Positions 54,000-64,000 of a DNA stretch of 64,000 bases are shown in pieces. The notes under the pieces were generated by a model that was not told the origin of the DNA, did not search any database, and worked only from the letters and a program-made list of their open reading frames with translations. Each line of letters starts with the position of its first letter. Position 1 is the stretch's first letter. Made by a program: the position numbers and the translations under genes. The DNA comes from Prorocentrum cordatum (taxonomy: Eukaryota; Sar; Dinophyceae; Prorocentrales; Prorocentraceae): the NCBI GenBank assembly GCA_963575745.1, contig CAUYUJ010006569.1, forward strand, positions 81,001-145,000, given 5' to 3'.

Positions 54000-54425
54000 C
54001 CAGGCTCCTCCTCCCCCCCTCGGTATACCTCGGTGACCGGAGGCGCGCCGGGTCACTCCACGAGCAAGCGGCGCGCCACAGCAGACCGGGAGGCCCGGGG
54101 GAGGCGGGAGGGGAAGATCGGGGAAAGGGAAGACAGGGACAAGGGAAAGCACAGGCCTACAGTCGGGGCGTTGACCTAAGGAACCCTAAATAAGGAACGA
54201 GGCCCCTTTTTTCCATAAGTTAACCTTCGATTTCCTGTCGAAAACGTAAGGAAAGCCTGAGGCAGCTGTGAAACACCTAAGGAATTCGGAGCCCCTCCCC
54301 AACGAAAAAGGTTCCTTCTTCAGGGCCCCGACTGTACTGGAGTCCGTCCCCCTGCTCCCCCCTCCTCCCGCATCTCCCGCTCCTCCTCCCACTCTTGGCG
54401 GTTCGCAAAAGCGGGTATGGGGGAG
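54000..54425. other. anonymous region
   Basis: Includes an AT-richer stretch at 54,175-54,290 with repeated CCTAAGGAA/AAGGAACG words. No gene recognised. Confidence 0.5.
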
Positions 54426-54426
54426 G

Positions 54427-54540
54427 GGGGAAGGCTTCTCAGAAGGAGGCTACTTCTTAGAAGGCGCTGGCCTTACATCTGCAGATCAGGCCCGCGCCTT
54501 CTAAGAAGCAGGGATGCTTCTAAGAAGCCTTCCACCCTCC
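54427..54540. repeat. long imperfect hairpin
   Basis: The left arm (54,427-54,474; GGAAGGCTTCTCAGAAG ... CTTCTTAGAAGGCGC) pairs with the right arm (54,493-54,538; GCGCCTTCTAAGAAGC ... GCTTCTAAGAAGCCTTCC) around a ~18-bp loop. Each arm also contains smaller self-complementary TTCTTAGAA-type sites. GCCTTCTGAGAAGGC-type sequence at 57,170-57,305 and 56,690-56,770 is related. Confidence 0.75.
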
Positions 54541-54964
54541 CCCTACAGTGCGGAAGCGGCCGCAAGAAACCCTCGCAAGAGACCCAACCCTGCAGACCCG
54601 CGCGAGAGGTGCGACTGGGAGAAGCCCAGGGCACCCTGAACGCAGCAGCTTCTTCCACGGCCGCGGTAAGTCACCGCGCAGCGCGCGGAGCGAAGAAACC
54701 CAGGATACCCCGAGGAAAAGCATCCGGTTTCTTGATGCGCGCCTCCGCTGTACCCCCCCCCCCCCCCCGCACGTAGCCGATTCTCCCCTCCTGCGGCGGT
54801 GGCGTGACGGCCATGGGCGCCTGAACTTGTCGAGGCCGTGCGGCACGCCATTGTGCGCGCCGCAGGCGCCGCAACCGACGATGACCTGGTCCTCGGGAGC
54901 GGCGCTGAGCGGCCGGCAAGCCACGACGCACAATCCTCCTGGACCCCCTCGGGCAACGAATAAA

Positions 54965-55145
54965 AAAAGAAAACGACGGGAAATGTTTTTCCATATGTTC
55001 GGCCTCTGGAGGCTCGTACCGGCCCCCGGGACCGTCAAAAAACAACCCAGGACGAAAAACAGGTCGCGGGAATGGGTCGAGACTTCTGGGTGCCGACGTC
55101 ATGCAAAAACCGTGACGTCGGGGGTCTGGGCCTGGGGGTCGGACG
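54965..55145 (-). repeat. R1 dispersed repeat, inverted
   Basis: In reverse complement it shows a GACGTCACGG..GCATGACGTC hairpin box, CGACCCATTCCCGCGACC, GGTCCCGGGGGCCGGT and a GAGGCCGAAC box, in R1 order. Confidence 0.75.
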
Positions 55146-55251
55146 ATATTGAACAGTTTCTTACGGACGCAGGTCTTCAAGACTCGTGTGGCTGGACTTT
55201 TCAGGAACTTGGGGCGGTCTGAAGGAGGATTCCACGACGTACAACTGGCCA

Positions 55252-55363
55252 TCGCTCGGACGTCCTGTGTTTTTTTTTGGTTTCGTGCGTGGTTTTTTCG
55301 CCAAATGATCAAGGATGCTCCTCGATGGTCCTCGCTGAAGGAAAAATGCACACGTCCGAGCGA
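55252..55363 (+). mobile_element. MITE-like element, copy C
   Basis: Ends TCGCTCGGACGT (55,252-55,263) and ACGTCCGAGCGA (55,352-55,363), 112 bp. Interior shares GTTTCGTGCGTGG, CAAATGATCAAGGATGCTCC and GATGGTCCTCGC with copy D. Confidence 0.85.
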
Positions 55364-55589
55364 TGCCAAGACAAGATCCCGTGAGGGCTGCGGCCCCTGC
55401 GCTCCACCCCTCGCGGGTCGGCCGACCCCGGCCAGACACCGCGTGCATTCGCATCTGCACTCGCATGCGCAGTCGGCCTCCGGAGGCCATTACCTCCGCA
55501 GGCCATCGGGCCGTCCACAGAACGACGCACGACACGGCGTGGCCCGGACCGCCCTCGCGCCGTGAAAGAGACACGACGGACAAGCCTTG

Positions 55590-55690
55590 AGCTTCACCTT
55601 CGGCCTCTGGGGGCCCTCCTTCCCAAGCCCCGGGGCCGTCAACAAAACGACTCGGGATAAGAAGCTGGTGCCCGGGAATGAGTGAGATGG
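55590..55690 (-). repeat. R1 dispersed repeat, inverted partial copy
   Basis: TTCGGCCTCTGGGGGCCCTC, GGGGCCGTCAACAAAACGAC and GCCCGGGAATGAGTGAGA are the inverted central part of R1. Confidence 0.7.
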
Positions 55691-55927
55691 CTTGCAGCAA
55701 AAATATTGTAGTAAGGATGCGTGATCAAGATGCAAGCCCATTGGACACCCGTGTTGAGGCTTTTTCGAGCGCGGCGGGCGATCGAAAATAGTCAAGGATG
55801 GACCAGAGAGGCGCGGATGCGATGGTACGGCAGGCTCGTGTCGTGCAGACCCCAGCGTCGGCTCCCGACACCGCGGGGATGGTTCAGCCTTGAACGACCA
55901 GCAGTTTTCGAAACGCCAGACTCGCCA

Positions 55928-56044
55928 TCGCTCGGACGTCCATTCCCTGTGCTTTTTATGATTTCGTGCGTGGTTTTTTCGCCAAATGATCAAGGATGCT
56001 CCTCGATGGTCCTCGCTGAAGGAAAAATGCACACGTCCGAGCGA
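55928..56044 (+). mobile_element. MITE-like element, copy D
   Basis: Ends TCGCTCGGACGT (55,928-55,939) and ACGTCCGAGCGA (56,033-56,044), 117 bp. Near-identical to copy C inside. The inverted repeat extends outward by C-A on both sides. Confidence 0.88.
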
Positions 56045-56164
56045 TGCCAAGCAGATTTATCAACATCGACCGCTTCTGGGTCGCCGACGGCGTTCAACGC
56101 TGAGCGCCAGCGGCGGGGTCGCCGCCGGTCGACACGGCGCGCACCTGCCGTACCCTTGGGCTCG

Positions 56165-56270
56165 AGACCTCGCTGCGCCTCCAGCGCCGCCCCTGGTGCG
56201 CTCCGCGCGCCAGCGAGGGGGGCCCAGCGCCGATCCGAGAAACCCGCGCGGAGCGTCGACGGCTTATGTT
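56165..56270 (-). repeat. R2 dispersed repeat, inverted
   Basis: The reverse complement reads CTCCGCGCGGGTTTCTCGGA, TCGGCGCTGGGCCCCCCCTC and GGAGCGCACCAGGGGCGGCG, matching 7,755-7,860. Confidence 0.75.
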
Positions 56271-56394
56271 CCTTCCGTTTGCTCCCCTCTGGCCACGGAG
56301 GCACGGATGCAAGGGCGCCCTTGGAGCCGAAACCTCTGGGGGCCCACGCTGCGAGCTGAGAGCTCGCGCTCCCCTCCCCCCTTCCTTCCTTCCG

Positions 56395-57025
56395 CTCGCG
56401 CTCCCTGCCCTCCTCCCTCTCTTCCTCCTCCTCCTTCTTCCTCCTCCTCCTCCTTCCTCCTCCTCCTGCCTTCTTCCTCCTCCTCCTGCCTCCTCCTCCT
56501 CCTCCTGCCTCCTCCTCCTCCTCCTCCTCCTCCTGCCTCCTCCTCCTCCTGCGTCCTCCTCCTCCTCCTCCTGCCTTCTCCTCCTCCTCCTCCTCCTCCT
56601 CCTCCTCCTCCTCCTCCTCCTCCTCCTCCTCCTCCTCCTCCTCCCCCTCTCCTTCTGGCCGGCCACTGCTCGGAGCCTGCCTGGCCACAGCTCCCCAGCC
56701 TCTCTGAAGCCACAGAGGGCTTCGCAGCAGGCCCGGGGGCCTCGTCGAAGCCCCACCGCCTTCCGAGAAGGTCTGCCCCTCGGCCCCCTTGCAGGGCGCG
56801 CCGCCGACAGCTGCCGCTGCAGGGTCGAGCGCCAGGAGTTTGGTATCGCAGCTGTCCATCCCAGGGGCGCGCGTCCCTCCTCCCTCCTTCTTTCCTCCTC
56901 CTTCTTTCCTCCTCCCTCCTCCTTCTTCCTCCTTCTTTCCTCCTTTCCCTCCTCCTTCTTTCCTCCTCCTTCCTCCTTCTTTCCTCCTCCCTCCTCCTTC
57001 TTTCCTCCTCCCTCCTCCTGCCTCA
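56395..57025 (+). repeat. CTC tract, then CTTTCCTCC tract
   Basis: CTC triplets with CTG and CTT at 56,415-56,650, and TTCTTTCCTCCTCC-type repeats at 56,878-57,020. Between them, 56,690-56,770 is related to 57,235-57,305 (GCCTTCTGAGAAGG-like). Confidence 0.9.
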
Positions 57026-57044
57026 GAGCTCCGACGGCGCGATG

Positions 57045-57310
57045 GTCTCACAGCGTGGACGCCCGGAGGGCAGGCCCCCTTCCCCAGGACCGGCTCTTCC
57101 TCCCGGGTTCTGACGGCCCCAGGGCCCAGCATCGGCGGCGAGCGAGGGGAGGAAGTGAGGAGGGGCGGGCCTTCTCAGAGGGCTCGGAAGTCCCCCGGCC
57201 TTCTGGAAAGTTGTCTGGGCCTGCCCCGAAGACACAGAAAACCTCTCAGCAGGTCCGAGGGCTTCTGAGATGCCCCGCCGCCTTCTGAGAAGGCCTTCTC
57301 CTTTTCGCTT
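57045..57310 (+). repeat. weak R1 copy and GCCTTCTGAGAAGGC inverted repeat
   Basis: 57,045-57,135 has CCCCAGGACCGGCTCTTCC and TTCTGACGGCCCCAGGGCCC, recalling R1. GGGCCTTCTCAGAGGGC at 57,168 can pair with GCCTTCTGAGAAGGCC near 57,285. Confidence 0.5.
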
Positions 57311-57489
57311 CCCCTCCTCGCCCGCCGCAGACAGCAAGGACCCCCAGGAGCCGAAAGCGGCCCAATGCCGCCCGTCGTGAATATTGAGTCGCTTCGCTCA
57401 TTCCGCCAGCCCGTATTGTGCCATCGTTGGCGGTTGCGTGCGCGTTCGTGGGCCACGCGGCGCTGCCAATCGGCGCTGTTGCGGTTGCG

Positions 57490-58170
57490 GGTGAGAGTCC
57501 TCATGGATGCTTCTTGGTGTCTCTTCGGAGGGTTCTTGTGGGGCTCCTGTGCAGCAGTTTTAGAAGCCCGTAGGGGCTTCCTGGGGACGCCTTGGATGCC
57601 TCTTGGAGCTCTCTTGGCGCCTCTTGCAGGCCTCTTGGGCCCTCTTTGGGTGCTCTTGGGGCCGCTTGGGGCAGCCTGGACGCCTCATGTGGCCGAGGGC
57701 TCGAAATGCCCGTTCGGCTTCCTCCTTCTGGGCTCCCTCTTGGGACGGTCCTGGGGCTCTCTCTGTCTGGGGCCGTCTTGGGCCCCTCTTGGAGGCCTCT
57801 TAGGCCGTTTTGGTGCGATCTTGGGGGCCTCTGGGGCGGTTTGGGGGCTCTCTTGTAGGCTTAGTGGGCCGTCTTGGAGCAATCTTAGGAGCTTCTCGGG
57901 CCGTCTTAGAGCGTCGGCGGCCGAAAAGGTAAGATCGCGAAAACCTTCCAGAACATTCAAGAACCAATGGGAAGTCGTTAAATTTTGCCTCTAGGGGGCT
58001 CCTTGGGATCGGAGTGGTATCAGAAGCATCTTCGGGCGTCTTGTAGGCAGTTGAAGCCGTCTGGAGGCTATCTTGGGTATCTTGGAACGACTTCGAGTGA
58101 CTCTGGGCCCCCTTTGAGACCGCCTCGGGGGCCTCTTGAGACGTTCTTGAAGGCCCTGGAAACAGCCCCA
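57490..58170 (-). repeat. R6 CAAGAGG-type dispersed repeat, inverted copy
   Basis: GGGCCTCTTGG/GGCCGTCTTGG words throughout. The inverse of 57,895-57,990 contains TTCCCATTGGTTCTTGAA, TTTTCGCGATC and GCCGACGCTCTAAGACGG, homologous to the core at 43,865-43,950. Confidence 0.8.
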
Positions 58171-58509
58171 AGGAATTCGGGCATCCGTGACTGAGACAGC
58201 CTGGGAACCGCCCAGGACTTGTATGGTGTGCTTTTCGTCCCCTGACCCCCTGGGGCAGCCGCGCGCGCGCGAACTAGAAGTATTCTAGGAAGCTGTTGCA
58301 AAAGATTTCGCACGCCTTTGGCCCGTTGAGCCGGCGCATTTCACAACGAGAGGCGGTGGGGGTCTATCATTGCTCCTCCCGGCCTGCTTCTGCGCACTGC
58401 CTCCTGCCTCCTCGCCTCCAACCTCCACGTTACCCCTCCCTCCCTGTGTTCCTCCTGCCTCGCCCCCCCCTCGCGATTCACTTCCTCCTCCCTCTTCCCT
58501 GCTTGTCCC

Positions 58510-58910
58510 CCCTTTCCTCCTCCTCCTCCTCCTCCTCCTCCTCCTCCTCCTCTTCCTCCTCCTCCTCCTCTTCCTCCTCCTTCACCTCTTCCTTCACCAC
58601 CACCGCCGCCTCCCCCTCCCACTCTCCCTCCTCCTCATCCTCCCCCCTCATCCCCCTCATCCCGGAAGCGACTGAAATCACGATCCCAGGAAGACTTGGA
58701 TCGCGATCCAAGTCTTTTGGGCGCGGCGCGCCGCAGGGAGAGCCCCCTTCCTCCTTCCTTGGGACTCCCCCGAACGAGGAGGAGGAGGCGGAGGGAAGCG
58801 GGGGGAAGAGGGAAGGAGGGAGGAGGAGGAAGAGGAGGAAGGGGGGAAGAGGAGGAGAAGAGCGAGGATGTGGGAGGAGGAGGAAGGAGGAAAAAAGACA
58901 AGGGAGAAAG
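58510..58910 (+). repeat. CTC tract and GAGG tract
   Basis: CTC/CTT triplets at 58,515-58,630 and GGAGGAG purine repeats at 58,775-58,900; the two are roughly complementary. Nothing is recognised at 58,175-58,510. Confidence 0.88.
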
Positions 58911-58929
58911 AGAACAAAACGTTGCAACT

Positions 58930-59270
58930 GATTGGTTTCCGTGGGTGTGGGCTTCCATAGGTTTCCGATGGATGGGTTTCCGTTCGTTTGCGTTTCCGTG
59001 GGTGTCCGTGGCTTTGGGTTTGGGTTGGGTTTCCGTTGGTTTCCGTCGGTTTCCGTGCGTTTGGGTTTGGGTTGAATTTTCGCGGTTTTCCGTGGGTCTG
59101 TGCTTCCATGGGTGTCCGTGGGCTTCCGTGAGTTTGGGTTTCCGTTGCTTTCCGTCGGTTTCCGTGCGTTTGGATTTGGGTTGGGTTTCCGTGGGTTTCC
59201 GTGTGTTTAAATTTCCGTGGGTTTCCGTTGGTTTGGGTGTTCATGGGCTTCCGTACGTTACCTTGGGTTG
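58930..59270 (+). repeat. GGTTTCCGT minisatellite
   Basis: Units GGTTTCCGT, GGGTTTGGGTT and GCTTCCGTGG in irregular order over ~340 bp; G/T-rich on this strand. Confidence 0.9.
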
Positions 59271-59610
59271 TCGTCGTCGTCAGCAGCATCATCATCATCC
59301 CAGCCCAGTCGTCGTCGTCAGCATCATCATCATCACCCCATCCAAGCCCAGTCGTCGTCGTTTCCTACAGCGCGGCCAGCCCAGTCGTCGTCGTGAGCAT
59401 CATCATCATCATTATCATCCTCATAATCATAATCATCATCGTCATCACCGTCAGCATCAGCATCATCAGCAACATCATCATCAAAAAATCACCACCACCA
59501 TCATCATCACAATCGTCATCATCATCATCATCATCATCATCAGAATGCCCATCACCGCCCCCCCACATCGTCCTTATCATCACCACGGCCGCCATCACCA
59601 TCATCATCAC

Positions 59611-59641
<31 letters not shown>

Positions 59642-59655
59642 GTCACCATCGCCCC
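59271..59655 (+). repeat. ATC/GTCGTC mixed microsatellite
   Basis: CAGCCCAGTCGTCGTCGT followed by CATCATCATC recurs three times (59,296, 59,347, 59,375), followed by impure CATCAT DNA to 59,655. Confidence 0.9.
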
Positions 59656-59850
59656 TGACGAGCTCACCGTCTTCGAACACACCCGAAAATGAAACATATT
59701 CAATTTGGGGCAACACCGAAATGTAAGGAGAACCACATGAAGCACATGTACAGGAACATGTACAGAAACATCGCCCCGGCGACTCCCACGTAGGACCCCT
59801 GGGGGCCCGCCCGGAAAGAAACAAATTCCAGGGCGCGCCCGGGGGCCCAG
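59656..59850. other. anonymous segment between triplet tracts
   Basis: Balanced-composition sequence including ACATGAAGCACATGTACAGG and GGGCGCGCCCGGGGGCCC. No frame of length. Confidence 0.5.
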
Positions 59851-59852
59851 GA

Positions 59853-60685
<833 letters not shown>

Positions 60686-60689
60686 CTCC

Positions 60690-60885
60690 CGTGGAGCTCC
60701 CGCAGGGGCCACGACCCGTGGAGCTCCTTGTGAGGCCGCGATCCTCGCGATGGGCCTCCCGAACTTGGCGGGGGGACGCATGCGGACCCTGCCACTGGGA
60801 CATTCGGTGGAGCTCCCGATGGGGCCACGACCTTCGCGAAGGGCGTGCCGAAATAGGCGGGGGGACGCGTGCAAAAAATCGTTGC
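60690..60885 (+). repeat. two-copy GC-rich repeat
   Basis: GGAGCTCCCGCAGGGGCCAC with GGCGGGGGGACGCATGC, and GGAGCTCCCGATGGGGCCAC with GGCGGGGGGACGCGTGC, ~110 bp apart. A (GT)n run is at 60,921-60,941. 60,945-61,420 shows nothing recognisable beyond a CTCC-rich stretch. Confidence 0.7.
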
Positions 60886-61427
60886 TGAGGCCTTCGGTGA
60901 GAAGCACACATGTGAGGAAGTGCGTGTGTGTGTGTGTGTCCAGCCCGGGCCGTCCGAGACACAGCCAGTCGCAAGCGATGCCGAAACAATCCTAGATCCG
61001 AAACTTGCGAACTCCTGTTGTGATGAACAGATCACGCCCAACTGAAGAAAGCTAGATCTTTCAACGGCGATCCCAAAGCTCGCGCCGTTTCGCATAGATT
61101 CGGTAGGCATGCAAGACTGGAGTAAAACACGAATGAACGGATCATCGCAGATGGCATAATCCACGACAGAAGCGAAGATGCTCGCCTCATCGCTCCTCTC
61201 CCCTCTACTCTCCTCTCGCCCTCCTCCTCCTCCCCTTCCTCCTCCTCGGTTATCAGTTCCCGTACAAGAGGAGCAAAAAGGGAGGAGGAAGAGGGAGGAA
61301 CAGTTGTCTTGGGGCATCCTGGGCCCACTTGGGCCCGTGGAAGATTTCCTAAGTCCTACACAGGGCTCAATTCTTGGAGGTTCATTTCTTGTTGGTTCAT
61401 TTGTTTTGTTTTCTAGATTCTCGCGCC

Positions 61428-61610
61428 GCACATGCCGCGCAGTGCGCGCGCACCCACCTGCGCACCTCTGCGCGAGGCGGCATTGAAGCCACCGCCTCCC
61501 CGCACATGCCCGCACATGCCATGCGCCTCAATGGTCCACGCCCCCGGGGTCGCATGTCAAGAAGACCACGCCATGTCCGCACATGGCCGCACAGGCCATG
61601 CATCCGCAGA
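61428..61610 (+). repeat. GCACATGCC motif cluster 3
   Basis: CCGCACATGCCGCGCAG, CCCGCACATGCCCGCACATG and GTCCGCACATGGCCGCACAG. Related to clusters at 34,905 and 37,205. Confidence 0.7.
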
Positions 61611-61797
61611 AATAAAACACAGCGCCTGGCCGAGAGCACCCACGCACCAATCGGGGGGCGGGCGGAGGGGGCGGCCGGGGGGGTGGAGGGAGCGGGGAGG
61701 GGCCAGGGGGGAGGGGAGATGCTTGGAGGGAGGGCCTCAGCATGAGCTGATGCAGTTTCAATGCGCGATACATCCGTCCCGCCCGGCTGCATGCCGC

Positions 61798-62727
61798 TTA
61801 TTGTTTCCTCTGCGGATTCGCGGCGGCCGGGCGCTTGCGAGCTGCGCGCAAGCGACGCAACTTCTCCACCATTTTTGAGGCGAGCACAGAGGCCCGCTGG
61901 AGATGCTCGAGGATCACGCCAGTGAGCACGTAGTTCAGGGCCCGGGTCAACGCGCAGCTGGCGAACTGCGTGGTCTCTTCAGTGACTTCCTGATCAGTGC
62001 AAATCCCAAGGTGGCGCCCCTCTGCAGGCTTCCCGTCCACGCATGCCGCCTTCGGCCACGTGAACCTCAGATCCGACATCAGCTCCTCCCTATACGCCCG
62101 GACGGCCTTCTCGACGCGACCGCTAAGGCGGTAGAACTCCAGCGCGCCCGGGCCATCCGGGTGGTCAGATTTCGACTCCAACACGTGGTTCTGTAGATGC
62201 ACATGGGCGCGGCCCAACCCATCGAGAACGTTCAATAGATTCTTCCCCATGAACGACAGTTCGGCGTCGTCCGAGTACCCTTTCGTCCTGGACAGGAACT
62301 CAAGCTTTGTCGTGTATGTCTTATACTCGCCCAAATCTCGAGCGTCTCCCTGGTACAGCACTTTGCGCAAACCTTGCTTGATCTGCGTCATCCCAGCTGG
62401 GGAAATAGAGCGGCTGCTGTCGAGGCAAGAATTGTAGGCCCTGAGGTTGAAACGAATGGAGAACACGTTCTGCCCGGACTTCAGGATATCCGTGACGAAC
62501 GAGCCCAGGGCTGCGTCGCGTTGAGGGCCAGTCTGCCCATGCCATAACGGCAAGGAGCCCGCGGCCTCCACGGCCTGCAACGCTTTCATCACAGCCCCGC
62601 CGTTGAACGTTTGTAGCAGGGAGACTAACTGCACTTGCACATCGCTCTGAACGCCCATGCTCTGCCACCTGCCGACGAGCGACCCGACCGATTTAAACCA
62701 AGCGTCGTCGGTGTGAAACCAATTGTG
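61798..62727 (-). CDS. probable terminal exon, hypothetical protein
   Basis: The frame is open from about 62,750 to the stop at 61,798. CACTTTCAG ending near 62,728 looks like a 3' splice acceptor, after which the protein reads HNWFHTDDAWFKSVGSLVGRWQSMG (given here only to its key residues W-F, DD, W-Q). About 300 residues of ordinary composition follow, with helical character and no recognised motif. It ends in a basic tail LRRLRAARKRPAAANPQRK that could bind nucleic acid or act in nuclear targeting. An ATG at 62,658 is an alternative start. Mobile-element protein is possible. Confidence 0.45.
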   Translation of the reverse strand, partial: HNWFHTDDAWFKSVGSLVGRWQSMGVQSDVQVQLVSLLQTFNGGAVMKALQAVEAAGSLPLWHGQTGPQRDAALGSFVTDILKSGQNVFSIRFNLRAYNSCLDSSRSISPAGMTQIKQGLRKVLYQGDARDLGEYKTYTTKLEFLSRTKGYSDDAELSFMGKNLLNVLDGLGRAHVHLQNHVLESKSDHPDGPGALEFYRLSGRVEKAVRAYREELMSDLRFTWPKAACVDGKPAEGRHLGICTDQEVTEETTQFASCALTRALNYVLTGVILEHLQRASVLASKMVEKLRRLRAARKRPAAANPQRKQ

Positions 62728-62784
62728 GCTGAAAGTGCGAGGTCGCCGTTACGGCCAAAGACAGCCTGGTGGAACGAAGGGGCG

Positions 62785-63479
62785 TCATGGCGGGATTGGT
62801 TCCTCGTAGAAATGAGCCTCAGAAACATCGCAAGCGAAAGTGATTTGGATTCCCAAGAGATCACGTGCTGGAGAGGGTCGATGCCTAATCTGACGAACTC
62901 TCTCAAGAAAGCCCATGATACCATTAGCTTTGGCAACAACTCGACGATATCTGATACGTCGCCCCCGTATAATAAGCATATCTGTTTCTGTCTCAATGAC
63001 AACACTGCTTCCTTCCCGCGGGGCTTGCTGCGGACCAGTGGATTGTACTTGCGTTCTGTCCTGTCGCTGACGCCCCCCTTGGAGGCAATGGTTTTCAAAG
63101 TTTTCCCGGTCGCGCGCATCTGGTCGGTCACAGGGCGGCGTCCACGTCTCGCTGTGGAGGGGATTTTCTGCTCCGATCGCATACTGTAGAATCGCTTCGC
63201 AGATATGTTATATTTCCTGCCGATGTCCTTTGTCCACGCTTCGCTCAGGACTTCGCGGGGGATCAAAAGCGGATTGAACCCCATTGCGTCCGAAAGCACT
63301 GCAAAACAAATGGTGATGTGAGTCCACCAAAAAAGAAATCCTGGAAGACACATGCCGACGCGCATAAACGACACTCCGGCCTTGTCTGGGCCAATATGGT
63401 TCCGGACACGAATGGCGAAGAGGAGCTGGCGAGCTGGAGACCGCCATGCAGTCATGGTGTTGCCATAAGGAACCGTCAC
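62785..63479 (-). CDS. probable upstream exon(s), hypothetical protein with HTH-like segment
   Basis: An open frame upstream of the previous entry on the same strand. The segment from MGFNPLLIPREVLSEAWTKD to RTERKYNPLVRSKPRGKE (about 63,285-63,010) contains STARRGRRPVTDQMRATGK and IASKGGVSDRTERKY. These are reminiscent of the DNA-binding helix-turn-helix start of some transposases; this is a guess from pattern. Near 62,870 a second frame (LLGIQITFACDVSEAHFYEE) looks more protein-like, so a frameshift or intron may occur there before the acceptor at 62,728. The first ~60 residues may be non-coding. Confidence 0.35.
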
Positions 63480-63689
63480 TAAGTAAGAAACGACGCCGTT
63501 GTTAGGGTCCAGCCGCTCCGAGATTTATCGAGGATCGGTTGGCGGAGTCAATGAAGCAACAGTTGTCGGACATCTTAACCGACCGATTCTGTCAAGCGAC
63601 TCACGCGCACCCGCGACTCGCGCCCGGGACCCGCGCTCGCGACCAGCGCCCCCGACGATCGCGCAGGGAAGCAGAATGCGAACTTGTGA

Positions 63690-63962
63690 AGCGAGGGAGG
63701 ATTGAAGGGCTGGAGGAGAGGTTGGAGAGAGGGTTGAAGGGAGAATGGGACGGAGGGTTGGAGAGAAGGTTGAAGGGAGAATGGGACGGAGGGTTGGAAG
63801 GAAGGCGGGAGGGAGCCTTCCAGGGAGAATTGGAGGGGGTGTGGAGGGAAGTTTGGGGGGAGAGTTGGAAGAAGGGCTGAAGGGAAGATCCGAGGGAGGT
63901 GGGAGGGAGGATTCGTCGTCGTCGTCGTCGTCGTCCAGGGAGGTACGAGGGAGGTGGGAGGT

Positions 63963-64000
<38 letters not shown>
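63690..64000 (+). repeat. GGAGGGTTGGA minisatellite and (CGT)n at window end
   Basis: Units of GGTTGGAGAGAAGG, TTGAAGGGAGAATGGGAC and GGAG repeat about every 39 bp at 63,715-63,800 and decay to 63,900. (CGT)n runs follow at 63,912-63,935 and 63,963-64,000, separated by a second copy of AGGGAGGTACGAGGGAGGTG-like sequence. 63,480-63,690 is anonymous. Confidence 0.85.

Overview
This window looks like nuclear DNA of a repeat-rich, GC-rich eukaryote, most likely a dinoflagellate. The organism call is an inference. It rests on three reverse transcriptase (RT) elements of the type I associate with dinoflagellate genomes, a near-identical head-to-tail gene array, no bacterial-style operons, and very heavy microsatellite and minisatellite load. 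No copy of the dinoflagellate spliced leader was found and no rRNA or tRNA gene could be supported. Most long open frames here are by-products of trinucleotide repeats, which stay open in several frames at once, and are not reported as genes.

Layout. 1-600: a nested foldback sequence. 600-4,960 (minus): a decayed non-LTR element with ORF1 zinc finger, endonuclease and RT remnants. 4,960-8,375: GGA tracts, an ~81-bp minisatellite and dispersed repeats. 8,376-16,879: a tandem array of a ~2.55-kb unit carrying a gene on the minus strand for an RS-rich CCHC zinc-knuckle protein; only one of four copies is intact. 17,400-19,010: a GGCTGA satellite with higher-order structure. 19,654-21,249 (minus): a 5'-truncated RT element. 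21,530-24,160: dispersed repeat R3 and anonymous sequence. 24,160-34,250: an RT-RNase H element (26,436-30,676, plus) bracketed by two direct copies of a composite satellite. 34,550-36,850: A/C-rich DNA and a 64-bp minisatellite with ~505-bp higher-order repeats. 37,200-42,260: CACATG clusters, R1 repeat, large CTC and ATC tracts, second R3 copy. 42,960-46,885: TGCAGGATCC repeats, a CAAGAGG repeat and a gene for a protein with tandem CxxC/CxxC zinc fingers, whose 3' end is duplicated. 47,000-58,200: dispersed families including four copies of a short MITE-like element, and a 66-bp minisatellite. 58,200-61,620: more simple repeats, including ~830 bp of AGT. 61,798-63,479 (minus): a probable multi-exon gene or mobile-element remnant of unknown function. 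63,690-64,000: minisatellite and CGT repeats.

The best-supported coding sequences are the RT-RNase H element, the intact copy of the arrayed zinc-knuckle gene (11,649-13,181) and the multi-zinc-finger gene (45,091-46,755). I see no pathway linking them. The main novelty is structural: several apparently unnamed dispersed families (called R1, R2, R3, R5, R6 and a MITE-like family here), nested palindromes, and satellites with higher-order periods. Frame breaks confined to short stretches inside near-identical repeats (14,335-14,930 and 49,440-50,160) may be consensus errors and should be checked against reads.
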